From positions 1 through 21,075 of IMG/VR virus record IMGVR_UViG_3300037296_000217: a DNA stretch of 21,075 nt; one strand, given 5' to 3'. The notes beneath the pieces were generated by a model. The model was not told where the DNA came from and did not search any database. It saw only the letters and a program-made list of their open reading frames with translations. The translations under genes were made by a program, and so were the position numbers. Origin of the DNA: a virus. This document shows, in pieces, positions 1 to 6,806 of this stretch. Position 1 is the stretch's first letter; each line of letters begins with the position of its first letter.

Positions 1-262
1 ACCCTTCCCCTGTGCGTGTGGCGAGATATGCGCGGGCGTTTTCCATGTCGTTTGGAACGGCCATTTGGGACAGATTTACGAACCCAAATTCCTGCATTAT
101 CATAACCATTTCAGACAGTTCATGCAATGAATTATCGCGCGCGCGGTCATATCCGAGGTGGCCGACATGGTACTGGCACCAGTCGCCGCGCTCGGCTGCA
201 TTTGCCCACTGGCAGAATGTCCGTGTGGATGAAGCCACGGCCCTAAGTGTTGTTTCTGTCAC
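1..262 (-). CDS. Hypothetical phage protein, cut by the left window edge
   Basis: The reading frame starts at a GTG that overlaps the stop of the gene before it (GTGA) and stays open to base 1, so about 87 residues are seen and the C-terminus is missing. The visible protein begins (M)TETTLRAVASSTRTFCQWA and continues with a Trp/His/Tyr-rich patch near residues 28-38 and a Met-rich helix around residue 50. It has no signal peptide or membrane segment. I do not recognise the family. The tight coupling makes it the next gene of the leftward early operon. The GTG start rests on the 4-base overlap, because no strong ribosome site is visible. Confidence 0.6.
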   Translation of the reverse strand, partial: MTETTLRAVASSTRTFCQWANAAERGDWCQYHVGHLGYDRARDNSLHELSEMVMIMQEFGFVNLSQMAVPNDMENARAYLATRTGEG

Positions 263-567
263 TGTTTTGACTTCCTCTTGCAGCGCCTTTTTTTCCGCGC
301 GTATTTAAACTGATTGTAGGCCATGACTGTGATCACGTTGCCGGTTGTGGCATCTACTGCGGCCCTGAATACTTGGCCGGTTACTGCCCTTCCCGCGTAG
401 AGGCAGATCACCTTGTCCTGCATCCCTACACACTCCAGAACGTCGCGCCGGTTGTGTTTGACTGCATGTGCTATCCCCCTGACGAACATGCCGGGACAAA
501 TGCCTGGTATGCGCTCTAGCGCGCGGATACGGGCGTGCAGCATGGGGTAATTCGCCTTGATGATCAT
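259..567 (-). CDS. Small basic hypothetical protein
   Basis: This is a 102-residue protein. The ATG at 567 is chosen because GGAGAG lies about 9 bases upstream and the frame before it overlaps the preceding gene. An earlier in-frame ATG (690) would overlap that gene by more than 100 bases. The protein starts MIIKANYPMLHARIRALERI and has a middle stretch with short strands (VICLYAGRAV, VFRAAVDATTGNVI). It ends in a very basic tail (KYARKKRRCKRKSKQ) of the kind that contacts nucleic acid. I do not recognise the family. It sits directly after an HTH gene and is coupled to the gene that follows. Confidence 0.6.
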   Translation of the reverse strand: MIIKANYPMLHARIRALERIPGICPGMFVRGIAHAVKHNRRDVLECVGMQDKVICLYAGRAVTGQVFRAAVDATTGNVITVMAYNQFKYARKKRRCKRKSKQ

Positions 568-569
568 TT

Positions 570-1085
570 TTAATCTCTCCGATTGAGAGCCTTCTTGATC
601 GAGTGCGTTACGTTCGATGCGGGACGCCCAACAATCTTGGCGATCTGTGCGTATTGGCATTTCGAGGCTTCGCGCATTTCCAACATGCAATCTGACCTGA
701 CTAAGGCTGTCTTTTTGCCCTTATCACTCGCGTCATAAATCACCGCCTCTTCGACGCCCTCACGCTTGCAAAACGCTTTGAGGGCCAAAATTGCAGCGGA
801 TGGATCTCCAGATTCTGTGCGCGCCTTTGGGATTTTCTTTGTGGCGCGCAGGTCAGAAGTTATAGTTTCGGTTGAGCATTTCAGTTTAACGGCAATATCA
901 AGCGTTGAATTTCCTGCCGAATACATCTCAGAGACGACCTTGCGGCGCTCTTCAAAGTGCATCCGTTCAGGCTTTGCAGATGGAGGCGGTGGCGCGGATT
1001 TCTTGGCCTTGGGCGCGCGGATCAGGCTTTCCCCTGTCCAGTCAGGCGCGGTGTCTGCGGAGATTGTACGGGTGTGGCGGGTCAT
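570..1085 (-). CDS. Two-HTH DNA-binding protein, C-terminal part DnaA domain IV-like
   Basis: This 171-residue protein starts at an ATG overlapping the methyltransferase stop (ATGA). Residues 1-43 are a Pro/Lys-rich lead. Residues 45-80 look like a helix-turn-helix (SAGNSTLDIAVKLKCSTETI). Residues 132-168 look like a second one (YAQIAKIVGRPASNVTHSIK), resembling the DNA-binding C-terminal domain of DnaA-like proteins. I infer a DNA-binding regulator or replication accessory factor. The position at the distal end of the early leftward operon would also suit an activator of later genes. No DnaA ATPase domain is present. The DnaA-like reading comes from pattern alone; the general DNA-binding assignment is firmer. 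Confidence 0.6.
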   Translation of the reverse strand: MTRHTRTISADTAPDWTGESLIRAPKAKKSAPPPPSAKPERMHFEERRKVVSEMYSAGNSTLDIAVKLKCSTETITSDLRATKKIPKARTESGDPSAAILALKAFCKREGVEEAVIYDASDKGKKTALVRSDCMLEMREASKCQYAQIAKIVGRPASNVTHSIKKALNRRD

Positions 1086-2506
1086 GTTTCCATCCTTTCG
1101 AGTATCCACGCGATGCACGGCACGGCCATGCTGTTGCCCAACGCCTTGTATCGCGGGCCGTCCGATGCGGGCTTATTGCGGTATGTGACGTTGGTGTGTT
1201 GATCGGGAAAACCTTGCAGGCGCTCACATTCGACGGGCATCAGCAGGCGCACGGACGGCTGAAATAGGACAGGGGGCGCAGAGGTGTTTGGGATCGTGTG
1301 GCACAACCCTTCGGATGGTATGCTGCGGTTTGTCTTGCTGGTGATCTGGTTTGGATCGAACACTGACGCCACGGACTTGCCAGCTATATACGATTGCTGC
1401 TTTGCCCCCGTCTCAGCCGCCAAAGCTCCGACAATCGCGCCGTCACCATTGATAAGCCGTACCTCGTCGCGCGTATTTTGGGTAAACGCCACATATGAGC
1501 GCGATGATCCACCATCAGCCGCGCGCAGACTGACAGTCTGGCCCACGCTTTCGACCTGCGCACCATCGTCGCGGCCCCGCAGGTCGAAGGCTACCGGATA
1601 CACTAGATCGGTCGCGTCCTTGTAATCGCGCGCTTTCAGTGCGTCCGCACTGCCGTCCTCGGAATACTCACCAAAAGCAACCATGCGCGCGGCATGTACG
1701 GGCACCAGCGCGCCCTGTTCATGTGGCATCCGTGACGCGCTTTTGTGCATCCCTGCTGTCAGGGTGTGGGAGACTCGCTGCCCATCGTCAGCGCCCTTTC
1801 CAGCAACTCCGGCAAAATCTTGTCCCGTTTCGCGGCGCGGCGGAGTATCCCCGCGCAGTCTGTCTGGCTCAAGAAGTACTTTGGCGGGATCGCATGAACC
1901 TCCAAAATCGACGACAACGAACACGCGGCGGCGCCGCTGCGCCACTCCGAACCACTGAGCGTCAAGAACGCACCAAGAGAGCCGTGCCCTTGGCCCCTGC
2001 ACCATACCTTCACTGGGCCATGCTCCGTCTGTTGGTGGCTGTAGGGCATCCACTGCGCCGACAAGTCCGCCCAAGAAGCACCCGAATGCGTTGCCTTTAT
2101 CGCTGAGAACGCCGGGGACATTTTCCCATAGGACGGCGAGTTTTCCATCAGGTCGAGCATCGACGATTGCATGGCATGTCTCCACAAATTTTAGGGTCAG
2201 GTTGCCGCGCGCATCGGATACGCCACCGCGCAGGCCCGCGATTGAAAAGGCTTGGCATGGGGTTCCGGCCACCAGCAGGTCGGGCAGCGGTACGCCATGA
2301 GCGCGCGCCAGCTCCGGCGTCACTTCGGTCATGTCACCCCAGAGCAAAGGTTCGCCTTGGTTGTGGTCTTCGGGCAGGCGGTATCCAAACCTCTCTTGCA
2401 GCACGGCGCGGGGGAAGGGTTCAATCTCGGACGCGAGACGCCAATCAACCCACGGGGCGGCGACTTCGGGCGCGCCAATACCAGAACAGAGGGTCCAACC
2501 TATCAT
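1082..2506 (-). CDS. DNA (cytosine-5) methyltransferase
   Basis: This complete 474-residue C5 methyltransferase transfers a methyl group from S-adenosylmethionine to cytosine in DNA. All key motifs are visible: motif I (TLCSGIGAPE, residues 5-14), motif IV with catalytic Cys84 (GTPCQAFS), motif VI (ENV, 128-130), motif VIII (QRRRR, 190-194), motif IX (RLLMPVECERLQGFPD, 420-435) and motif X (YKALGNSMAVP, 453-463). The region between VIII and IX is long (about 220 residues) and holds recurring segments such as HTLTAG, QTVSLRA and GALAAETGA, so the target-recognition part may bind more than one site. No cognate restriction enzyme is next to it, so it is probably an orphan enzyme that protects phage DNA from host restriction. 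The start overlaps the stop of the gene before it. Confidence 0.95.
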   Translation of the reverse strand: MIGWTLCSGIGAPEVAAPWVDWRLASEIEPFPRAVLQERFGYRLPEDHNQGEPLLWGDMTEVTPELARAHGVPLPDLLVAGTPCQAFSIAGLRGGVSDARGNLTLKFVETCHAIVDARPDGKLAVLWENVPGVLSDKGNAFGCFLGGLVGAVDALQPPTDGAWPSEGMVQGPRARLSWCVLDAQWFGVAQRRRRVFVVVDFGGSCDPAKVLLEPDRLRGDTPPRRETGQDFAGVAGKGADDGQRVSHTLTAGMHKSASRMPHEQGALVPVHAARMVAFGEYSEDGSADALKARDYKDATDLVYPVAFDLRGRDDGAQVESVGQTVSLRAADGGSSRSYVAFTQNTRDEVRLINGDGAIVGALAAETGAKQQSYIAGKSVASVFDPNQITSKTNRSIPSEGLCHTIPNTSAPPVLFQPSVRLLMPVECERLQGFPDQHTNVTYRNKPASDGPRYKALGNSMAVPCIAWILERMET

Positions 2507-2814
2507 GGCTGCGGCTCCCCGTTATCTCGCTTTGTCATATCAACACCAAACTGCGCGGCGATAGCCTCACTGCCAGCGGGGAAAACAATCGCTGTATTGT
2601 TCAGAAACAGGGCTTCCACGTCATAGCGAATGTCCTGCCAAGCATCGACCGCTCTCATGTCTCCCGTGCTTGCCAGCCGGTTGCGAACCATTGCGCCCTC
2701 AACGGATTCATCACACTCAACAGCCACGCCGCGAAGCGTGAACCCGGCAGGCAGGATCTTCTGAATGCGCGCCAGCATCGACTTCGTGATTTTCTTCTCC
2801 CAATCGTATTTCAT
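2503..2814 (-). CDS. Hypothetical protein between initiator and C5 methyltransferase
   Basis: This 103-residue protein is coupled at both ends by 4-base overlaps (initiator upstream, C5 methyltransferase downstream), which supports both its start and its reality. It begins MKYDWEKKITKSMLARIQKI. The centre has several acidic and hydrophobic strands (GVAVECDESVEG, DIRYDVEALFLNNTAIVFP) and the C-terminus is polar. It has no membrane segment, signal peptide or Cys clusters. I do not recognise the family. The position suggests an early function linked to replication or DNA modification, but that is inference from context only. Confidence 0.65.
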   Translation of the reverse strand: MKYDWEKKITKSMLARIQKILPAGFTLRGVAVECDESVEGAMVRNRLASTGDMRAVDAWQDIRYDVEALFLNNTAIVFPAGSEAIAAQFGVDMTKRDNGEPQP

Positions 2815-3683
2815 GCTGCTATTCCTCGCTCTTTGAGTTTTTCTATGGTGACTAGGCCCGCATTCAACAACTCATTTGCCAAGCCTACGTTGATCGCGCT
2901 TGGCGAAACGGCTTTCCCGTTGTTGACCATGTTTGCGTAGAAGGTCAGGCGCTCGTCGTTGGTGAAAACCTTTTTCGCCGCTGGGGCTTTGTGGTTCTTC
3001 CAGCGTTCATCGGCCAGCCAACCGTCCGACATTTTGAGATATTGGCGGCGGTTCCCTTCGTTCTCGGCTTCGTAGGCCATCGCAGCCGCAACGATGTGCG
3101 CGGGGTCTGCCCCTGCCTCAACCGCAGCATCGAAAAGCTGCCTTGAATTTTGTTCACCGTTGGGTCTTGGGTGCGCTTCCCAAAAATCATTGAAAAAATC
3201 TGTGTGTGGGTCGATTTTCGACACACACTGTTCCTTTACAGGTTCCTTTACAGGTTCCTCTCCACTGGGGTGGAGTTTGCTATGCTCAAAAGTGGAGTTT
3301 GCTCCGTTCAAAAGTGGAGTTTGCTCCGTAGCTGTCTCCACTCCGGTGGAGTTTGGGCTGTCTCCACTTTGTGGAGTTTGCCTTGTGGTCAGGTCTACAT
3401 CGCACCCCAAGATGAAGTAGGTGCGGCGTTTTGACGTGCCTGGTATTGTTGAACGTCTGCGCTCCAAAAGGCCGACCGTTTGGAGGGTATCAAGGCACTT
3501 ATTCAACCCGCCGTTTGACAGTCCGGTTTTGCGCATCAGTGTCTCCTGAGACGGGAAACATGCGCTCTCTGGGTCGCGTTCGTCATTGTGATAATCACAC
3601 AGGTGGAACAGCACGCGAAACGCGCCTGACGTGATCAGCTTGGGGTCTAGCGTTGCCAGCCAGTATGTCGCTTTGTGGCTCAT
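2811..3683 (-). CDS. Phage replication initiator (lambda O-like organisation)
   Basis: This 290-residue protein has three parts. Residues 1-95 are a winged helix-turn-helix of the replication-initiator type (ACFPSQETLMRKTGLSNGGL is the HTH core). Residues 100-151 are a low-complexity linker (Thr, Pro, Asn, Glu, with EPVKEPVKE). Residues 160-235 resemble the C-terminal domain of phage replisome organisers, with FNDFWEAHPRP and a later DGWLADERW. The inferred role is to bind the origin and recruit the host helicase or its loader. The linker DNA carries a repeat array, as lambda O carries its origin. The start overlaps the winged-HTH gene upstream (ATGA) and has GAGGGTGAT before it. No separate helicase loader gene is recognisable nearby. 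Confidence 0.8.
   Translation of the reverse strand: MSHKATYWLATLDPKLITSGAFRVLFHLCDYHNDERDPESACFPSQETLMRKTGLSNGGLNKCLDTLQTVGLLERRRSTIPGTSKRRTYFILGCDVDLTTRQTPQSGDSPNSTGVETATEQTPLLNGANSTFEHSKLHPSGEEPVKEPVKEQCVSKIDPHTDFFNDFWEAHPRPNGEQNSRQLFDAAVEAGADPAHIVAAAMAYEAENEGNRRQYLKMSDGWLADERWKNHKAPAAKKVFTNDERLTFYANMVNNGKAVSPSAINVGLANELLNAGLVTIEKLKERGIAA
3230..3381 (-). repeat. Iteron array inside the initiator gene, probable origin of replication
   Basis: On the plus strand GTGGAGTTTG occurs five times, starting at 3270, 3292, 3314, 3346 and 3371; the first three are exactly 22 bases apart. Copies 1, 4 and 5 are preceded by CTCCAC, forming short dyads (CTCCAC-3/4 bases-GTGGAG) at 3260, 3336 and 3362. 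Next to them, GTTCCTTTACAG is repeated in tandem at 3230 and 3242. An A/T-rich stretch lies at 3181-3200, and a near-palindrome built on GTGTGTG/CACACAC is at 3202-3228. The repeats are read in different frames by the gene (QTP, NST, KLH), so the conserved unit is the DNA and not a peptide. Iterons inside the initiator gene plus an A/T-rich flank is the lambda-type origin layout. Confidence 0.75.
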
Positions 3684-4327
3684 ATCACCCTCCTCAGTTG
3701 CGTCAGTCGCCGAATAGCGCCCGCAGGGTGTCCAGATTTCAGGCGCGCGATTAAGGCGTTCAGGTCGCCCTCTTCGGCCACCAGTGCCGCCAGATCGTCG
3801 CGGTGCGCTGCGCGGTACCAGTACAGGCCCGCCATGGGGTCAATATCTACCCGTGCGGCCACCAGAACGCGGCCCACGTCTGTTGCAGGTACGCCTTCGG
3901 GCGGGTTCCAGCTTGGGGCGGGTTCCGGCGCTTTGGTGACGGGCGCGAAAATTGGTTCCGGCTCAATCACGGGGGCGGCTGGCGCGGGCTTTGGGGCGAC
4001 CGTAGGCGCGGCTGGCGCTGTCTTTACGTCCTCAACCACAACGGCGGCACGCGGGGTGTCCGGTTGCTGCACGTTGACGCGGTATGACGCTGGCGTGGCC
4101 TTGCCGCCCCCGCTGTCCACAACGATTAATTCACCACTGTCCACAAGTGCCGCGATAGCGTCAGAAACGGCGGTTTTGGTCACGTTGCAAAAGTCGGCAA
4201 TGGTGCGCAGGGGCATAGACACGCCGCCGCGCCAGTTTGCGCATGTTGCAAGGACCATGAGGACCATGCGGGGCGTTCCCTTGGCTGTGCTGTAGTGTAA
4301 GACGCGGGATAGGGTGTGCTCGGTCAT
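3680..4327 (-). CDS. Winged helix-turn-helix protein with Ala/Pro-rich linker
   Basis: This 215-residue protein starts at an ATG overlapping the adenine methyltransferase stop (ATGA). Residues 1-85 are a winged HTH: the segment MPLRTIADFCNVTKTAVSDA is the HTH core, followed by SGELIVV as the wing strand. Residues 90-150 are a low-complexity linker rich in Ala, Pro and Val. The C-terminal 65 residues are helical (DDLAALVAEEGDLNALIARL). This layout, DNA-binding domain then linker then small helical domain, matches the initiator next to it, so I infer a second replication or regulatory factor acting at the same origin. It ends by overlapping the initiator start. Confidence 0.7.
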   Translation of the reverse strand: MTEHTLSRVLHYSTAKGTPRMVLMVLATCANWRGGVSMPLRTIADFCNVTKTAVSDAIAALVDSGELIVVDSGGGKATPASYRVNVQQPDTPRAAVVVEDVKTAPAAPTVAPKPAPAAPVIEPEPIFAPVTKAPEPAPSWNPPEGVPATDVGRVLVAARVDIDPMAGLYWYRAAHRDDLAALVAEEGDLNALIARLKSGHPAGAIRRLTQLRRVI

Positions 4328-4983
4328 TGGAACATCTCCCCTTGGCGTCCGTCTTTGCGGTCCAAGAAGCGGTAAGCCGTCTCGCCCTCCCATTCAGCGT
4401 CCCAGATAAACCACCCGTTGCGCTGTGGAGGTGAGCCTTTGCCGGTGAAGTCCACTTTCCAGCGGCAGACATATGCGCGGCTGATAGGATGCCTTGCCAA
4501 GATCGGCGCAAGGCCAGCGGCGGCAGGCCAGTCCCAATTCAGGAACAGCGCAACGTAGGTGCAGCCCAGATCAAGCGCATGGGTCAGCCAGCGGCCCTTA
4601 CCGTCACGCGCGTTGATCTGATTGTAGGGCGGGTTGGTGACCATCGCATCGGCGCGGCGCGTGGTTGTGTCAAAGTAATCGCCCAACTCTGCACCGCAGC
4701 CACGGTCAATGAGGTCTGTCTTGATCGTCGGCAAGCCAAACGCTTCAATCTCGCGCGACATTGCCCCGTCACCGGCGGCGCTCTCCCAAATGCACGGGAA
4801 TTGCAGTAGGCGCGCGGACTCGGCTTTTAGTAAGGCGCGGGTCGGCTCTGGTGGTGTCGGGTAGAAATCATCGGCCTCACGCGGGGCTTCGGTCGTGCGC
4901 TCGAAGCCCTCCAGCGTTTTGACGATGTGCGTTGAGGTGTTGCCGGTGGCGCGGAATAGGCCGCGTGCAGATGTGGCGCTCAT
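4324..4983 (-). CDS. DNA N6-adenine methyltransferase
   Basis: This 219-residue class I SAM-dependent methyltransferase carries the N6-adenine signature. FYPTPPEPTRALL (residues about 40-52) is the usual N-terminal motif of phage adenine methyltransferases. ESAAGDGAM (about 67-75) is the SAM-binding motif I and TNPPYN (about 116-121) is the catalytic motif IV. It probably methylates adenine in phage DNA as an anti-restriction measure; the target site cannot be read from sequence. There is no restriction partner nearby. It overlaps its upstream neighbour by four bases and the winged-HTH gene downstream by four, so it is translated as part of the early leftward operon. Confidence 0.88.
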   Translation of the reverse strand: MSATSARGLFRATGNTSTHIVKTLEGFERTTEAPREADDFYPTPPEPTRALLKAESARLLQFPCIWESAAGDGAMSREIEAFGLPTIKTDLIDRGCGAELGDYFDTTTRRADAMVTNPPYNQINARDGKGRWLTHALDLGCTYVALFLNWDWPAAAGLAPILARHPISRAYVCRWKVDFTGKGSPPQRNGWFIWDAEWEGETAYRFLDRKDGRQGEMFQ

Positions 4984-5375
4984 GTCGTCACCACCTCGAC
5001 GCCCTGCGCCGCCAGAATTGCCCGCTTCATTATGAACGTGTCTGTGGGGTGGCCCTTGCTGTCCTCAACCACCTGCGCATTGATCCGCTTGTCGAAGTAC
5101 ACAAAGTCGGCCTTGTAGATCATCACGCGCCCGGTCGGCGTCAGTATCGGCCCGTCCCTGCCGTGAAGCTCGTATTCCACCTGCAATTTCAGATCGACGA
5201 TGATGCCCGCGCGCTCCAGGTTGCGCAGATAAGCAAACCGCTTGCCCTCGCGGGTGCTGTCGAACATGATGCCCTGCACGCAGATACGCTTTGTGCCGCG
5301 CACCCTGCCCTTGTCGGCCTTGGTGTCGGCCTGTGTCATTGCCACATAGTCGGCGGCTGTGATCTTGTCGGCCAT
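4980..5375 (-). CDS. DUF1064-type phage protein, nuclease-like fold
   Basis: This 131-residue protein matches the DUF1064 pattern. GIMFDSTREGKRFAYLRNLE (residues 35-54) carries the conserved FDS and basic helix, ADFVYFD (88-94) the acidic strand, and VVEDSKG (101-107) the E-x-K-type strand. This arrangement resembles PD-(D/E)XK nucleases, with Asp89, Glu103 and Lys106 as plausible active-site residues. Family members occur in phage replication clusters and are often suggested to be resolvase-like; the activity here is inferred. It lies between a 54-aa gene (TGATG overlap at its start) and the adenine methyltransferase (4-base overlap at its end). Confidence 0.75.
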   Translation of the reverse strand: MADKITAADYVAMTQADTKADKGRVRGTKRICVQGIMFDSTREGKRFAYLRNLERAGIIVDLKLQVEYELHGRDGPILTPTGRVMIYKADFVYFDKRINAQVVEDSKGHPTDTFIMKRAILAAQGVEVVTT

Positions 5376-5539
5376 CAGTCGTACCTCACAAATTCTTTTG
5401 CCGTTGCGCGGGCCAGTGCCTTGCAGAAGCGTTCGCGTATGGCCGTGGTCGCGGTGGATTTAGTCGAGCGGCAGGGGCATGGGGCCAGCGCCACGGCAAG
5501 GCTGTGCGCGTCCTGCACCGGCAGGCGGATAACGATCAT
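5375..5539 (-). CDS. 54-residue hypothetical protein
   Basis: This short gene starts at ATG 5539 with GAGGG four bases upstream and an in-frame stop 12 codons further up, so this is the only good start. It reads MIVIRLPVQDAHSLAVALA, then a Cys/Pro/Thr-rich middle (CPCRSTKSTATT) and a basic helix (ARATAKEFVRYD). Its TGA overlaps the ATG of the DUF1064 gene (TGATG), which supports translation. It is the first gene after the intrinsic terminator at 5594-5621, so it needs read-through, antitermination or its own promoter. No family is recognised. Confidence 0.5.
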   Translation of the reverse strand: MIVIRLPVQDAHSLAVALAPCPCRSTKSTATTAIRERFCKALARATAKEFVRYD

Positions 5540-5593
5540 GTCGCCCTCGCGGCGTATGGTTGTATCTTGTTAGCCCATCGCTCAACCTCATGG

Positions 5594-5621
5594 AAAAGGC
5601 CCGCGCTGCTACACGCGGGCC
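5594..5621 (-). terminator. Intrinsic terminator after the DUF2303-like gene
   Basis: A perfect 8-bp stem GGCCCGCG/CGCGGGCC with an 8-base loop is followed on the minus strand by TTTT. It begins about 8 bases after the TGA of the DUF2303-like gene. On the plus strand the stem is followed by AGATTTTT, so it could also stop rightward antisense transcription. Its place inside the leftward unit suggests a controlled break between the proximal and distal early genes. Confidence 0.7.
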
Positions 5622-5628
5622 AGATTTT

Positions 5629-6420
5629 TCAGCCGGTCACGAAAATGACAGTATCGCCGCCGATTTCGCCCTTGAGCGCGTCAACACAGCGATCAAACGC
5701 AGTGCGCATGACTGTATCTTTGTCGTGCATTTCAACCTGAAAACGCAGCTTCCCATCGTTGATGCGGTAACGGACCATGAACTTGATGCGCTGCGCTTCC
5801 ATGCCGCGATAGACAGGGGCCATGACAACGAAGTGATCTGGAAGGACGACACCGCCGCGACCTTCATTCTCTTCGATGTACTGGAACTGGCGTGAACCAT
5901 CGCTCAGGCGGGTGCTGCTTTTGAACTCCACCTTTTTGATGGCGTCAAACTTCATCACCATGTCCATCACATCAGCCGCGTCCGGCGTCACCACGTCAAC
6001 GGCATGGTCCTCCAAGAATAGGCCAAACTCGATCTGCGTCATGCCTTTTCCACAGATACCAAGCCACGCCTCTGTCACATCGTGCAGCATGGCCTTGAAC
6101 CCCGCCTTGTGGCGCTTGTGGCTTGGCTGGCTGGGCGCGTCACCGTCGATCACCGCGCTAATTTTGGCAGCTTGGTAATCGGCGCAGATCATGGTTTCCG
6201 GTGTTGGAAAGCGTTTAAGGTAAGCGGCCAGAGAAAGCACATCGACAAACTTGTGATCCGCCTCAATGCTGTCCGGCGCACTTTGGAACTCCTCAAGCGA
6301 TTTGACCTCAAAGCCATCCGGCACAACAGCAAACGCGCCGCGCTTCTCGGGCTTAAATCCCTGAACCGCAATAACCGCCGCAAAGTCCTGCGCCACTTCT
6401 GTTTCTGTACGATCAGCCAT
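5629..6420 (-). CDS. DUF2303 family protein (YfdQ-like)
   Basis: This 263-residue protein resembles the DUF2303/YfdQ family of prophage proteins. Recognisable stretches are ADHKFVDVLSLAAYLKRFP near residues 54-72, the helix FGLFLEDHAVDV (about 131-142), and the strand-rich C-terminal half with FKSSTRLSDGSRQFQYIEEN and VMRTAFDRCVDALKGEIG. Length is close to that usual for the family. The function is not established; members sit in early regions of temperate phages. Its start overlaps the preceding gene by 8 bases, and an intrinsic terminator follows immediately, so it ends the operator-proximal transcript. Confidence 0.8.
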   Translation of the reverse strand: MADRTETEVAQDFAAVIAVQGFKPEKRGAFAVVPDGFEVKSLEEFQSAPDSIEADHKFVDVLSLAAYLKRFPTPETMICADYQAAKISAVIDGDAPSQPSHKRHKAGFKAMLHDVTEAWLGICGKGMTQIEFGLFLEDHAVDVVTPDAADVMDMVMKFDAIKKVEFKSSTRLSDGSRQFQYIEENEGRGGVVLPDHFVVMAPVYRGMEAQRIKFMVRYRINDGKLRFQVEMHDKDTVMRTAFDRCVDALKGEIGGDTVIFVTG

Positions 6421-6736
6421 TGACGCTGCTCCCCTTGAACATGCCCTGCTGAACCATGTCTGGCGCTTGGCGCGTCAGGTGGCCCTTGGGGTCGGTGTAG
6501 AAAAATGATTGGCCGAAATTGACGGTCGGTGCGCGGGCAGTGACTTTAACTGTCGCCGCGATGCCTTGGTCGCCGTTGGGCGAGACTTCGAGCGTCACCG
6601 TCACGGTTCCCTTTTTGCCGGTGCGCAAAACAGCGTCCGTCACGTCCTTCAATTGCTGGTCAGCGGTTTCAATCGGCATACCGCCGTCGATCCGCCCGAT
6701 TGCCATCAGAAAATGGCTGTTTCCTTCGGTATTCAT
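6413..6736 (-). CDS. Hypothetical phage protein upstream of the DUF2303-like gene
   Basis: This 107-residue protein begins MNTEGNSHFLMAIGRIDGG; AAAGG lies upstream of the ATG. The middle contains alternating strands (GTVTVTLEVSP, ATVKVTARAP), suggesting a small beta-rich fold, and the C-terminus (SFFYTDPKGHLTRQAPDM) is polar. Its stop lies inside the start of the DUF2303-like gene, so the two are probably translated together and may form a functional pair. I have seen similar genes paired with DUF2303 in phages, but no function is known. It has no membrane or signal segments. Confidence 0.65.
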   Translation of the reverse strand: MNTEGNSHFLMAIGRIDGGMPIETADQQLKDVTDAVLRTGKKGTVTVTLEVSPNGDQGIAATVKVTARAPTVNFGQSFFYTDPKGHLTRQAPDMVQQGMFKGSSVNG

Positions 6737-6762
6737 GCTATAAACCTTTCATTGTCAGCAAG

Positions 6763-6795
6763 GTGGAGCGTCCGTTTGTGACGTGGGCGCTCCAC
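6763..6795 (-). other. Long hairpin in the gap between two early genes
   Basis: GTGGAGCGTCC pairs with GGGCGCTCCAC (11 bp including one G-T pair) around an 11-base loop. It lies in the 70-base gap before the 6413-6736 gene. No T-run follows on the minus strand, so it is not a standard terminator; an RNA processing or attenuation site is possible. Confidence 0.45.
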
Positions 6796-6806
6796 GCTGT
6801 TGAAAA

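Noticed and set aside
12-308. 98-codon rightward frame at the left edge
   Set aside because: It lies opposite the coupled leftward gene 1-262, has no ribosome site and a composition without recognisable structure. The GTGA overlap supports the minus strand.
6763-6795. Hairpin GTGGAGCG/CGCTCCAC as an additional initiator-binding site
   Set aside because: It shares only GTGGAG/CTCCAC with the iterons and lacks the TTTG extension. GTGGAG occurs elsewhere by chance, so I keep it only as a hairpin.
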